Counted from the first letter of the stretch, positions 25,462 through 34,829 are shown. The stretch is 64,000 bases of DNA from Bradyrhizobium hereditatis (GCF_020329435.1 NZ_JAGKJK010000007.1:310001-374000); one strand, 5' to 3'. Program-made: numbers and translations. Notes: generated from the letters alone by a model not told the origin.

Positions 25462-26660
25462 CCGGCGTTGGACTCGCAGGGCATTGCGACGATGGCGCAG
25501 ACGCGGCCGAGACCGATGTTTCCTTCATTCCGCTCTCCGATCCCGATATCACCTCCGCCGAGCTCTCTGCCGTTGAAGCGCTGCTGTGTTCGCCGCGAGT
25601 CTCCAATGGACCGATCACTGACGTCTTCGAGAAAGCCTTTGCCGCCTATCTTGGCCGCAAATATGCCGTTGCCGTCCCCAGCGGCACGATCGGGCTCTTG
25701 CTTGCGCTAAAAGCGCTCGGCGTCGGACCCGGGCAGGAGGTGATTGCCTCGCCTTATTCGTTTCGCGAGACGGTGCATGCTATCAGTCTAGTGGGCGCGC
25801 GGGCCGTATTTGCCGACGTCGACTATTGGTCGGGAGCCTTGGCTCCGGCGAAGGTCGAAGAGCGTGTCACGGCCAACACGCGGGCTATTATAGGTGGCAA
25901 CCCCAATGGCCATCCAGCGCCATGGTCGGAGCTGCGCGCGATCGCGCAGCACCATCGGCTGCCGCTCCTGGAGGATTCGACCGAAGCGATCGGATCGCGA
26001 TACAAGGGCGAGCTCGTCGGCCGTTTTGGTGATATCGCCGTGTTCGACTTCGCCCAGCCACTAGCCCTGACCTGCGGTGAAGGCGGGATGGTGGTGACCG
26101 ATGACATCGACTTGGCCGTTGGCTTACGTCGCCATCGCGCACATCGGCTGGATGAACGCTCCTCCGTTGTCATCAGCAGCGCAGCGCCCCACCAGGCCGG
26201 CATGAGCGATCTCACAGCTGCGCTGGGCCTTGCGCAGCTAAGGCGCCTCGAGGAAATCTTGGAGCGGCGCCGGCTCGCCGAACAGCTTTACAACGCGCAT
26301 ATGCAATCCTTTGAGGGTATCAAGCCGCCTTATGTGGCTCCCGATGCGACCGTCGTGAACTGGTTCCTCTATCTCGTCCATCTCGGGACGCGCTTCACGC
26401 GCTCCAGCCGCGATGCCATCGTCGATGACCTGCGCATCGAGCAGGTCGAGGCCGCCGCCTATTGCCATCCGTTGCATTTGCAGCGGCATTATTTTGATCT
26501 CGGCTATCGGCATGGCGATTTCCTGGTCACGGAGAAAATCGCCGATCGCGCCCTGGCACTGCCGTTTCACACCCATCTGACCAGCGACCATATCGAGTTT
26601 ATCGTGGAGACGGTGAAGGATGCGTCAATCAACATCGGCGCTGGCGCAGCAATTTATTAA
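25458..26660 (+). CDS. DegT/DnrJ/EryC1/StrS-type protein lacking the PLP lysine
   Basis: 400 residues of a fold-type I PLP-dependent family that normally makes amino sugars. Family features seen: VPSGTIGLLLALKALGVGPG, LLEDSTEAIGSRYKG and GDIAVFDF...GEGGMVVTDD. The lysine that should sit four residues after FxF is Leu202 (FDFAQPLALTCGEGG), so a Schiff base cannot form there. The GTG start overlaps the DUF6129-like stop. It ends the nifB-nifZ operon. It may be a structural or binding protein, or use PLP differently; function in nitrogen fixation is inferred from position. Confidence 0.75.
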   Translation: MTGVGLAGHCDDGADAAETDVSFIPLSDPDITSAELSAVEALLCSPRVSNGPITDVFEKAFAAYLGRKYAVAVPSGTIGLLLALKALGVGPGQEVIASPYSFRETVHAISLVGARAVFADVDYWSGALAPAKVEERVTANTRAIIGGNPNGHPAPWSELRAIAQHHRLPLLEDSTEAIGSRYKGELVGRFGDIAVFDFAQPLALTCGEGGMVVTDDIDLAVGLRRHRAHRLDERSSVVISSAAPHQAGMSDLTAALGLAQLRRLEEILERRRLAEQLYNAHMQSFEGIKPPYVAPDATVVNWFLYLVHLGTRFTRSSRDAIVDDLRIEQVEAAAYCHPLHLQRHYFDLGYRHGDFLVTEKIADRALALPFHTHLTSDHIEFIVETVKDASINIGAGAAIY

Positions 26661-27258
26661 ACCGAAGAATCATCAATGGGACGCAAAGGGAAAGCTTGAA
26701 TGTCGACAGTCAGGGTCTCACAATGGAACAAGATAATGGAGGTCATTCAGGCCACATCACTATTGGCGGTGCTGCAGAACCCGAATATTCCGGACAAGTA
26801 CAGGGGCAGACCAAAGACGGATCCTCCGACCTCCAGCAAGGCCGCAAGGAACTCTCGAGGATAGGTCCGAAGAGCGAGCGTGGAGAATGAGAAGCTCAAA
26901 ACGATCGGAGCCGTCGGCTCCGAGTTGCGGCTCGCCCGCGAGCCCAAGGTGCTCGGAACGAAGACGTGAACATCGAGCCCTTGGGCTTCGGCTCGGGCTT
27001 CTGCAGGCTCGGCGCTAAATAGCAGGGAAGGCAAATGAATTTCGCAGCAGGTCACTGTTCCCTGAACGGGATAGTGGTCGAGATTGGCGAGCGCCGGCCG
27101 GCCTTAGGCCGCACGATGGTTTTGGTTTTCTCAGCGCGCCGTCGGTGCCTGCCAGGAGCTGGCCGGTGAACTTGGCGCGCTTCGGCTAACCCGTGCCGCC
27201 GTCGATGCCTTCAGGCAGGAAAACGTGACGACAGCATGGGCCAAGGGAGCACCGCGAC
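26661..27258. other. No confident gene
   Basis: A 55-codon frame from ATG 26723 (MEQDNGGHSGHITIGG...) is the only ORF with possible character, and it has no recognisable homology. AAGGGAGC at 27243 belongs to the next gene. Confidence 0.4.
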
Positions 27259-27708
27259 ATGGGCAGCCAAGAGATTGAGGTGTTCACCGTCTGTCACGCC
27301 GATGCAATCGAGCGGGGCGGTGCGAAGGGCTTTAGCCTGTCGCGGATCGACGAGAGCGGCGAGAGCCGGCCGTTTCCGATTGTCGTGGTGCGGACCTTCG
27401 GAAACGACTACTACGGCTACCTCAACCGCTGCCCGCATGACGGTGTCTGGCTCAACATCGGCTCCGGAGAATTTTTCTCGTCGGACCGCGCCTTTATCAG
27501 ATGCGGCCGGCACGGTGCGATCTTCGAGATCGACAGCGGGTTTTGCATCGACGGCCCCTGCAACGCAAAAGCCCTGGAGCCGGTCGCGCTCGCCGTGGTC
27601 GACGGCGACGTCTGCCTATGTGGCGTGAAGCTGGTGGAGGACAACGGGTTTCCCGATCCGTTCGAGGACAGCGATGAAACCATGGACATCATGATCCATC
27701 CGGATTAA
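27259..27708 (+). CDS. Second Rieske 2Fe-2S protein
   Basis: 149 residues. Boxes NRCPHDGVWLN and IRCGRHGAIFEI, then CIDGPCNAKALEPVAL. Paralogue of the protein at 16305 with the same layout but a longer acidic tail (DPFEDSDETMDIMIHPD). ATG at 27259 follows AAGGGAGC. It would act as a soluble electron carrier. No sigma54 element is seen close upstream. Confidence 0.85.
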   Translation: MGSQEIEVFTVCHADAIERGGAKGFSLSRIDESGESRPFPIVVVRTFGNDYYGYLNRCPHDGVWLNIGSGEFFSSDRAFIRCGRHGAIFEIDSGFCIDGPCNAKALEPVALAVVDGDVCLCGVKLVEDNGFPDPFEDSDETMDIMIHPD

Positions 27709-28930
27709 CTGGCATGATCTCATGACCGTGGCTCAGGAGTCTTTCGGGAAAGCGCCGTCCTTCGGATGAACATTGGCGCAGGCCTTCGCCTGTCGCTGCT
27801 TTCGAAGTCGTGAGAGATCAAAGTGCCGGCACGCCGGCGGAAGTCATCCTGTAGCCCGGCATGAATGAATGGTACTGGGACACTCGAACAACGAGACGCG
27901 CAGCGATTTCGATGTTCGAGCGCATTGGCGGCCTTGTGAGGACCGATCGGCCGTCGACAGCTCTTATAGCGCATGGAGGCATCACCCGAAACGAAGATCA
28001 TCGGCGCCGTGCATCCGGCTGATGTCCGGGGCAGCAAGCAGGTGTTCAAGTGCTATCTCACGGAGTGGACGGCGGGCCAAGACTCGACACGCCCGAGCAG
28101 GGTACGCCAGCGCCATCTCGGTTTTCTCATTGGCGGCGCCGAGCTCAACCCCGCTGGCTCGCTTGCATCTGCGGCGCATTGCTGGGACGATTGACAACGA
28201 AACCGCGCTCGCCGAACTGAACCTCCCGTTAGCAACGCTCGGCCGACTGGGGGCGCAACCAGGCGGGCAACCCGGGATGATGAAAGACGGCGGCGATTCC
28301 TAAAGACTCGCTAGAGGCGCTGACCTCGTCCCGCTTGGCTTTTGCTTTCCGTTCGCTCTTGGCCTGCGATAAGACGCCGGCGTCCTTTTAGGAGAATTGG
28401 CGGCTACCTCTCCATATATTGCTAGATCCACAACTCGCGTGCGGCGAGCGCGAGCTGCACGGTTCCACCCTGTGTACGGAGTGAGGCAGGCCGGCAAAGG
28501 GGGTGAACATCGACGCCAGCACTTTTTGGTCGGGTGAAGCCGGGTGCGGCCTTTGCTTCCGATGACAACCGCGCTTATGGAGGGCGCCGAGACCGAGCAG
28601 GTGCTAGTGACATCCAAGGCGCGCTTGAAACGGAGAAAGCCCCCGGCGGTCACAGCGCCGCCGAGGGCTCCGTCTGGGCTGGAGGGGGAATGTTTGAGCC
28701 CAGACGTAACAGGACCGTTAGGGTGAGATAACGATCCTGTATCAGGAGTTCTTTCAGACTCGCTGAAACCAGATTGGCCGTGCGTGCAGCGAGAGGGGGA
28801 ACAACCCTGCGAAGTACCAATCCCAGTCACGCACGGCAATTCAAAGGGCATATCCATTGACCGTAGTCTTGTAATCGATGTCTCCGCCCCAGGAATCAAG
28901 GCAAGCGCCTCAAGGTGTACAGCGCGAAGC
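27709..28930. other. No confident gene
   Basis: 1.2 kb with short ORFs only. The only structured element is the hairpin at 28638-28669. Confidence 0.45.
28638..28669 (-). terminator. Possible terminator hairpin, minus strand
   Basis: 12-bp stem with one mismatch (AGCCCCCGGCGG / CCGCCGAGGGCT). On the minus strand it is followed by TTCTCCG, a weak T tract. Confidence 0.35.
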
Positions 28931-28934
28931 GCCA

Positions 28935-29020
28935 GCGCCACTGGCAATCGCTGATTGCGATTGCCACTGGCGCCAGTCGGGCTCCTAGCCGGCGTGGCTT
29001 GCGATCTCGCGCAAGCCACG
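28935..29020. repeat. Two consecutive long hairpins
   Basis: Hairpin 1 at 28935-28973: 17-bp stem with one mismatch around loop TGATT (core GGCAATCGC/GCGATTGCC). Hairpin 2 at 28993-29020: perfect 11-bp stem CGTGGCTTGCG/CGCAAGCCACG with a 6-nt loop. Neither has a T tract. They lie 73 bp before a small frameshifted ORF and could be a structured RNA leader or an inverted-repeat relic. Confidence 0.55.
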
Positions 29021-29092
29021 ACTCGGCGATCACGCGCGCCTCGTCGTACGGTGCAACGCTCACCGAAAGATGGGGTCGGTTCGCGCCGGATC

Positions 29093-29363
29093 ATGCCGGT
29101 AGGCGACCACGCCTTGCTACAGCAAAGCGTCGATATCATCAGGAAAATCGCCAAGATTGATGAGCTCCTCCAAGAAGACGACAATTATAGCAATCGCTTC
29201 ATTCTTGAGATGACATTGCAAGAGCCGGGCCATCCAGAAGGACCGGTATTCTTTGTCTATTTGGGGCATCGCTGCGGAAAAGCTGGAGGCGCGAGTCCGG
29301 CTCGATCTTTGTTACGTCTGCAACAGAAGAGATCGCTGCTGTAGCAAACGTGACAGTGACTAG
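29093..29363 (+). pseudogene. Small conserved ORF with a probable frameshift
   Basis: Reads DELLQEDDNYSNRFILEMTL and PEGPVFFVYLG. Then one extra G in a GGGG run shifts it; the restored frame gives IAAEKLEARVRLDLCYVC and a CC pair before a TAG at 29363. The family is not recognised. The 3' end overlaps the two NifA sites of the next promoter. Confidence 0.4.
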
Positions 29364-29435
29364 CAGTCGTACGTTGGCAGATTGAGAATGACCGGCGCGG
29401 ACGCGCGCGTCGCGCATCCTGGTTCGAAGCTTGCA
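29310..29435 (+). promoter_or_regulatory. Two NifA sites and sigma54 promoter of bolA-ferredoxin
   Basis: TGT-N10-ACA at 29310-29325 (TGTTACGTCTGCAACA) and 29340-29355 (TGTAGCAAACGTGACA), and TGGTTCGAAGCTTGCA at 29420-29435, GG-N10-GC. The -12 box is 51 bp before the bolA start. Confidence 0.7.
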
Positions 29436-29485
29436 TGGCAGACGCGAGAAGGCGGCCAAGCAAAGCGGGAGCAAGGAATATCGCG

Positions 29486-29700
29486 ATGATGGGACCAGAC
29501 TTTGAGGCCCTGATCAGGAAGGCCTATCCGGAGGCGGAGGTGTCCGTGACAGATATTGCCGGCAACGGCGATCATTATGGCGCCCGCATCATTCCGCGTG
29601 CCTTCCCAGTCAAGAGCCGAAGCAGCATCAGATTTTGCATGCGGCGCTCAAGGGGACAATGGGTGACGAACTTCACGCGCTCGCGCTGATGACCGCGGTC
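29486..29700 (+). pseudogene. BolA family protein, frameshifted
   Basis: Starts MMGPDFEALIRKAYPEAEVS and DIAGNGDHYGARI, the BolA fold used with monothiol glutaredoxins in Fe-S transfer. After about 29610 homology continues in another frame as HAALKGTMGDELHALALMT, the conserved C-terminal end. A shift lies between the two at about 29605-29640. Start ATG 29486 follows GCAAGGAATATCGCG. Likely part of a NifA-regulated operon with the ferredoxin gene downstream. Confidence 0.75.
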
Positions 29701-29764
29701 CGAGGGGCGATGCACTCGGACCTTGTCTCTCTTCATATAACCCAATCGAACGCGTGGCAGGCGC

Positions 29765-30111
29765 ATGAACTCAGAAACGGAATTCGAGCTTCCTCAACTC
29801 TACAGGCATCACGTCTTTGTCTGCCACGTCCAGCGTCCGCCCACACATCCGCACGGCAGCTGCGGTGCAGCTGGCGCGCAAGTTCTGTGGGACAGGATGA
29901 GCAAGGCGATCGAAGCGCAAGGGCTCACCGATATCGGCTTCACGGCGGCGGGCTGTCTCGGCTTTTGCAACGTAGGTCCCTGATGGTGATCTATCCCGAT
30001 GGCGTCTGGTACCGCCCGACCACGCCTGACGATATCGACGAAATCATCGAGTCCCATCTCAAGGAAGGCAAACGCGTCGACCGCCTGGTAATGGTGTTGA
30101 AGCGGAGCTAG
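29765..30111 (+). pseudogene. Thioredoxin-like [2Fe-2S] ferredoxin, frameshifted
   Basis: The first frame (29765-29983) reads HHVFVCHVQRPPTHPHGSCG and then DIGFTAAGCLGFCNVGP, the four cysteines of thioredoxin-like 2Fe-2S ferredoxins (Shethna type), and stops at CNVGP. The next frame reads LMVIYPDGVWYRPTTPDDID and EGKRVDRLVMVLKRS to 30111, which is the normal C-terminal half. One base is missing near 29981. Such ferredoxins accompany nif genes. Confidence 0.8.
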
Positions 30112-30224
30112 ACGAAAGGCTCGGTTAGCGCCGCCCGCGCGGGCTATCAAGTACGGCGCGGCTACACGTCCAAACGGAACGCCTCTGAAACGTCGGATTA
30201 CCAGCTCACCAGGATGATGAGTGG

Positions 30225-30440
30225 TGGTGACCTTACGCCTCTCTTCAAGAAATCCGTCCGCAACACCGGGCCCTTGACCTTATCGGTGTGGACTTTGATC
30301 TCATCGGGATCTTCGGTGAGATGAATATTTCTGATCATGGTGCCGCGCGTAGAACGAGCCTTTGAGCTTCAAGTCCTTGATGACCGTGACGGTGTCACCC
30401 TGGTGGCGTACCGCTTGAAAACCTGACCTTGACGCCCATG
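30225..30440 (-). pseudogene. PhnA/YjdM family C-terminal remnant
   Basis: Minus strand: HQGDTVTVIKDLKLKGS in one frame, then IRNIHLTEDPDEIKVHTDKV and KGPVLRTDFLKRG in another. This is the C-terminal domain of the zinc-ribbon PhnA family. The N-terminal zinc ribbon is not found. Confidence 0.6.
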
Positions 30441-30675
30441 TGGTGCTTTCCGCCAGTCGCGCCGAGATGAGAAAATGACTTAATCGATTGTACTTACCCA
30501 ATTCGATCGTGTCTGTCGTCACCTAATGCTGGCTCCGCCAATAGCTCACAGCCAAAGCGGATGCGGCGCCGGGGCCCGGCTCCCGGCGCTGAGAGAGATG
30601 ATGCTTCTTCGAATCGTCAGCTCGCTCGATCTTGCTGTTTGGAACCGGTTTCCACTCTTCCGGATCGTGCTCTTG

Positions 30676-31413
30676 TCAGTACTTGTAGGTGATGCCGCCG
30701 CCAACCAGCCATGGGTCGATATTGGCGCGCCCGGTGACGGGAATGGCGTTGTTGACGGTGGCCGAATAATCCGGCCGCAGCCACAACTTCTTCACGTCGA
30801 CATTGAGGCCCCAGTGACTGTCGAGCATGTAGTCGAAGCCGAATTGGACCGCGGCGCCAACGTGGTTGCTGATGTGCAGATCCGTCATCGCTAGGCCGGC
30901 AAACGGCGTATTGGCCGCAGACTGGTTGAAAAAGACGGTGTAGTTGATGCCAGCGCCAATATAGGGCTTGAACGCGCCGAAATCGGTGAAGTGATACTGC
31001 AGCGTCAGCGTCGGCGGCAACAACCAGGCTGTGCCGATCTCGAGCCCGTTGAGCGTCCCGGTGCCGCTGATCTGATGCTTGGTCACGCCGAGAATGAGTT
31101 CGGCGGCGATGTTCCTGGTGAAGAAATAGGTGATGTCGAGCTCCGGTATGGCCTGATCGCTGATCGAGAGCCCGGAATTCGGCGACGACAGGGGCGGGAT
31201 ACCGGCAACATTGACCAAGCTGCCTCTTGCATCCGGCAGCACGCCGAGCACGCGCAGGCGGACCATCCAGGGATTGAAGGGGGCGACCGGCGGCGCTTTG
31301 GTGTAGATTGATGCCGATGCCAGATCCGCAGCCCGTACCGACATGGCGGCCCCACCGAACGCCGCCGCGAGCACGAGCAGCGACGCCATCGTTAGAATTG
31401 CTCTTGTTCTCAT
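30676..31413 (-). CDS. OmpW family outer-membrane protein
   Basis: About 245 residues with a signal peptide (LLVLAAAFGGAAMSVRAADL). Typical 8-strand beta-barrel features: NPWMVRLRVLGVLPD near the start, ELDITYFFTRNIAAELI, FKPYIGAGINYTVFF and a C-terminal aromatic end (GGGITYKY). It forms a small hydrophobic channel in the outer membrane. ATG 31413 follows GGAGAATGCG; ATG 31425 is possible. A FixK/FNR-like site lies 76 bp upstream, suggesting microoxic induction. Confidence 0.88.
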   Translation of the reverse strand: MRTRAILTMASLLVLAAAFGGAAMSVRAADLASASIYTKAPPVAPFNPWMVRLRVLGVLPDARGSLVNVAGIPPLSSPNSGLSISDQAIPELDITYFFTRNIAAELILGVTKHQISGTGTLNGLEIGTAWLLPPTLTLQYHFTDFGAFKPYIGAGINYTVFFNQSAANTPFAGLAMTDLHISNHVGAAVQFGFDYMLDSHWGLNVDVKKLWLRPDYSATVNNAIPVTGRANIDPWLVGGGITYKY

Positions 31414-31488
31414 CGCATTCTCCATTCCCAGTCAGCGCGGGGAGTCGCGCGACGCCTATGTCAAACCACAAGCGGGCTGGTGAATGAT

Positions 31489-31502
31489 GTGATGCGGATC
31501 AA
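31489..31502 (-). promoter_or_regulatory. FixK/FNR-like box upstream of ompW
   Basis: Minus strand TTGATCCGCATCAC, one base off TTGA-N6-TCAA. The position is suitable for a FixK-type activator. Confidence 0.5.
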
Positions 31503-31915
31503 ATCGGGCGGGTGATGGCGCGATTAAGTCGACGCGTTGCAAAAGGATCACTGGCCGTGCAGCATAATCATTTTTCTTCGAACATTTCGTTCTATATTTG
31601 TCTGAGCAGGATTCTGTCTGTATTGTACCTCAGCCGGCGAGCTCTGACTCCACCAGTTTGCAGAGCGGTCGGAGGCAAGTATCTCGGCGTCACAGGCCGT
31701 GACCTGCACACGATAAGTCGTGGGCTGCGCTGCATTCGCAACTACGCTGTTGTGCGCACTGAGGTTTACCTATCGCCGACCAATATCGCTCTGCGCCGAA
31801 GCGGCAATCTCGAAGCCTCCATGCTGCTCATCCTCACTCATCACGGTTTGCGAGGCAGTAACGTTCCGTTTTCCGTCAACCAACTGAATGGCTCCAGGCG
31901 GATGAGGCGTCTCTA

Positions 31916-32155
31916 ATGCGCAAAGACTTCTACTCCGCGGACGAGGCGGTCAGCAAATTTGAGCCTAAGAGATCGGCGCTCGCTCAACTTACCTGCTTGT
32001 CGATTTACCAAAAGAAGACAAGTGCCAACGCAGCGAAGTCGAAAAGGCCCGCTCTGATTGGGATGGCGTGGTACTCGAACGGACGATTTACCGCGATTGA
32101 AACGTCCATAGACTCAATTGAGGGCATGCTGCTGAGGCTTGAAGAAGTCGATTGA
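31916..32155 (+). CDS. Hypothetical protein
   Basis: 79 residues, not recognised. It lacks signal or membrane segments and ends in an acidic helix (SIDSIEGMLLRLEEVD). The start has no clear ribosome site. The surrounding 31503-32490 holds nothing else I can identify. Confidence 0.3.
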   Translation: MRKDFYSADEAVSKFEPKRSALAQLTCLSIYQKKTSANAAKSKRPALIGMAWYSNGRFTAIETSIDSIEGMLLRLEEVD

Positions 32156-32490
32156 TAACGCAAACGCTAAGGCGCACGGCGAGACAGCGGTGCCCGACGC
32201 TCTGTGTTGTCGAGCAGGGCTCTTAAGAGTGCACCAGCCGGCATAGGACGCGCCGACCGCCCTTGGATTGCCGAAGGCGAATGTGCGGGCATTCGTCGCC
32301 AGACTAGGGCAAGCGCAAAAGCTCGCCCTGTCGTCGCCCGCTTCACAACGCGCTAGTTATTGCCAACTGGAGGTCGGCCGTGCGCGGCGTGTTGGCGTAC
32401 TTGTCCCGCCAGCGTTTAACTCACCGCGAACTCCTTGGTCGGTGAGCGCGGCGAGTCACCATGGCTCTTCCGCCCCATCATGGCCTGAAT

Positions 32491-34791
32491 TTATTCTCGC
32501 CAGTTCGACCCGATGGCGTTCCAGTTAGGTGGTTCTTGCCCGAGAATGTTGCGAACGAAGAAGTCCAGGAGCTTGAGCTTGCTGTAACTGCTTGGTGCTA
32601 CGTGATCTGCGCCGGGCACCAGAAGCCAGTCGAAGTATTTTCCCGCCCTGATGAGCCGGTCGGCAAGCTGGAGAGTAGAGGACGGATCAACAATGCGGTC
32701 CGTTTCGCTCACAATGAGCAGCAGCTTACCTTGCAATCTGAAAGCATTGTCGACGGCGGAGGATTGAGAATATTCGATGCCGACTGGCCAGCCCATCCAC
32801 TGTTCGCTCCACCAGATCTGGTCCATCCGGTTGTCATAGGAGCCATTGCTCGCGACCGCTACCTTGTAGAAATCAGGATGGAAGAGCAGCGCACTCACAG
32901 CGTTCTGCCCGCCGGCGGACCCGCCAAAAATGCCAACGTTCGAGATATCGTACCAGGGATACTTCGCACTCGCCGCCTTGTGCCACAGGATTCTATCGGG
33001 AAGGCCGCCGTCCTTCAAGTTTTTCCAAGCAACGTCGTGGAACGCGCGAGAGCGGTTGTTCGTACCCATTCCATCGATCTGAACTACAATAAACCCGAGC
33101 TGCGTGAGAGGCTCGACGAAGGCCGAGAAGGACTTGGGAACGAAGGAACCCGTCGGGGCGGCATAGATATGCTCCACGACCGGATATCTCTTGTTTGGAT
33201 CGAAGTTGATCGGCAGGCGAATGATACCCCATATATCGGTCTGGCCGTCCCGCCCCTTGGCATGGAAGCTGAGTGGCGGTTGCCAGCCGGCCGAGATGAG
33301 TTCGGAGATCTCGGCGCGCTCGACCTGCATCAGCTCGGCATTATCGTTGGCTCGGTAAAGCGTCAAGCGCGGCGGGACATCGATGCGAGACCACAGGTCA
33401 ACATAGTAGCGGCCGTCGGGCGAAAACTCGATGTGATGATTGGCTAGCTCAGGCGTGAGCGCGGTCAGTCCCGTCCCATCGAAGTTGATGCGGAAAGCGT
33501 GGACGAAATAAGGGTCCTCCGCTGGGTTCATCCCGCTCGCGCCAAACCAGATCTGGCGCTTGACCGGATCGACGTAATAGACGGTGCGGACCACCCAATC
33601 TCCTCTGGTGATCTGGTTTTTGAGTTCCCCGGTCCGGCCATTGAAAAGGTAGAGATGCTCGTATCCATCGCGCTCGGATGCCCAGATGATCTCCTTTCCA
33701 TCTTCAACATCGTAGCGGAAGGTCTTTCCCGTGTGACGCTGATCCGTTAGATGCTGGTAGTCAATGAACGTTTTGCTCCGCTCATCAATCAGACAGCGCA
33801 CCTTGCCTGTAGCAGCTTCCACTTCCACAAGGCGATAGACCTGATGTCCGCGCTGATTATATTCGAAGGTGAAGCCGCGGCCATCCTTCCACCAGCGGAT
33901 CGGCGAAAGACTGTAGGGATTTGGGAACGAAGCATTGTCGATTGCGATCTGGCGCCGGCTGACGATATCAAACAGCACCGGCTGGTGCAGTGCCAAGGTA
34001 TCACCCGCCTTCGGATACGTCATCGTCCAATGTTTCGGTTGAAGCTGGTCCTTCGGTGATGATTCGAGGTAATGGACCTGCCGTTTGTGCCCTGGACGGA
34101 TGCGGTAACCCGCGAGGTGACGCGAGTCTGGAGACCATTTCAGCGTCGATAAAGCATAGTAGTTGGATTCAGATCCGTCCCAGGTCAATGGGATGTTTCG
34201 AGAGCCATCCTTGCTGCGCAGGAACAAGTTGTAGTTCTTAGAATAGGCCAGCCATTTGCCGTCAGGCGATACGCTTGTCTTCTCTCGATTATTTTCCGCG
34301 GGTGGCGTGCGGTCATAGCTGTACTGATAGGCTTGGCGTGGCATGGTATTGCTTGTGCACGCATCGCTTACAAGGTCGCAGCTCCACCGGGTATTCTCGA
34401 TGTTGAAGGTGATCCTGCCAGCATCTTTGGCCATCTTGAAACCGGCGAAGGGCAGATTGTCGGCCTTATAGTCCTTGTGGCTTGCCCTGTTCAGCGCGGC
34501 CGCGAGACGGGTGTGATCAAAAGCCGGCTGCTTTGTGCCCGTGGCAGCATTCACGAGAATGAACTGATGCTTGCCTTTAGTTGTTTGCCGATAGACGAAA
34601 GACTCACCATCTGCGAGCCAGAATGGCGCGTCGGGGACATTGGTAGTGAGCTTTGCATATTGATCGCCGATCGTCATCGCTCGCTTGTAATCGGAGAGCT
34701 GCAGCTGATTTGCAATGCTGTCCGTCGGACCCGCGGCAGCGGACGCCTGCTGAACCAACAGAACAAGCGTCAAAACGCCGAACTTGTACAT
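32491..34791 (-). CDS. S9B dipeptidyl-peptidase IV-like serine peptidase
   Basis: 766 residues. Signal peptide (LTLVLLVQQASAAAG), a beta-propeller of WD-like blades (SVSPDGKWLAYSKNYNLFLR, FSPDGRYYVDLW), then an alpha/beta-hydrolase domain from about 540. The catalytic triad is visible as Ser in GIFGGSAGGQNA, Asp in VSETDRIVDPSS and His in VPGADHVAPSS. It is exported and cleaves Xaa-Pro dipeptides from peptides. The frame is intact. A 20-bp palindrome sits in its leader. Function in symbiosis is unknown. Confidence 0.92.
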   Translation of the reverse strand: MYKFGVLTLVLLVQQASAAAGPTDSIANQLQLSDYKRAMTIGDQYAKLTTNVPDAPFWLADGESFVYRQTTKGKHQFILVNAATGTKQPAFDHTRLAAALNRASHKDYKADNLPFAGFKMAKDAGRITFNIENTRWSCDLVSDACTSNTMPRQAYQYSYDRTPPAENNREKTSVSPDGKWLAYSKNYNLFLRSKDGSRNIPLTWDGSESNYYALSTLKWSPDSRHLAGYRIRPGHKRQVHYLESSPKDQLQPKHWTMTYPKAGDTLALHQPVLFDIVSRRQIAIDNASFPNPYSLSPIRWWKDGRGFTFEYNQRGHQVYRLVEVEAATGKVRCLIDERSKTFIDYQHLTDQRHTGKTFRYDVEDGKEIIWASERDGYEHLYLFNGRTGELKNQITRGDWVVRTVYYVDPVKRQIWFGASGMNPAEDPYFVHAFRINFDGTGLTALTPELANHHIEFSPDGRYYVDLWSRIDVPPRLTLYRANDNAELMQVERAEISELISAGWQPPLSFHAKGRDGQTDIWGIIRLPINFDPNKRYPVVEHIYAAPTGSFVPKSFSAFVEPLTQLGFIVVQIDGMGTNNRSRAFHDVAWKNLKDGGLPDRILWHKAASAKYPWYDISNVGIFGGSAGGQNAVSALLFHPDFYKVAVASNGSYDNRMDQIWWSEQWMGWPVGIEYSQSSAVDNAFRLQGKLLLIVSETDRIVDPSSTLQLADRLIRAGKYFDWLLVPGADHVAPSSYSKLKLLDFFVRNILGQEPPNWNAIGSNWRE

Positions 34792-34809
34792 GAACGATTA
34801 CCTCTCCTG

Positions 34810-34829
34810 TGTGTTTGGGATAAAACACA
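34810..34829. promoter_or_regulatory. Perfect palindrome in the peptidase leader
   Basis: TGTGTTT-GGGATA-AAACACA, 7-bp arms, 19 bp before the peptidase start and abutting its GGAGAGG ribosome site. It contains TGT-N10-ACA but no -24/-12 element lies nearby, so it is more likely a repressor operator. Confidence 0.4.

Noticed and set aside
28935..29020. Double hairpin as a terminator
   Set aside because: Neither stem is followed by a T tract on either strand.
32461..33447. Plus-strand ORF of 328 codons
   Set aside because: Shadow of the DPP4-like gene, which has a full catalytic triad.
34812..34827. TGT-N10-ACA as a NifA site before the DPP4-like gene
   Set aside because: It lies beside the ribosome site, downstream of any promoter, and no GG-N10-GC element is near.
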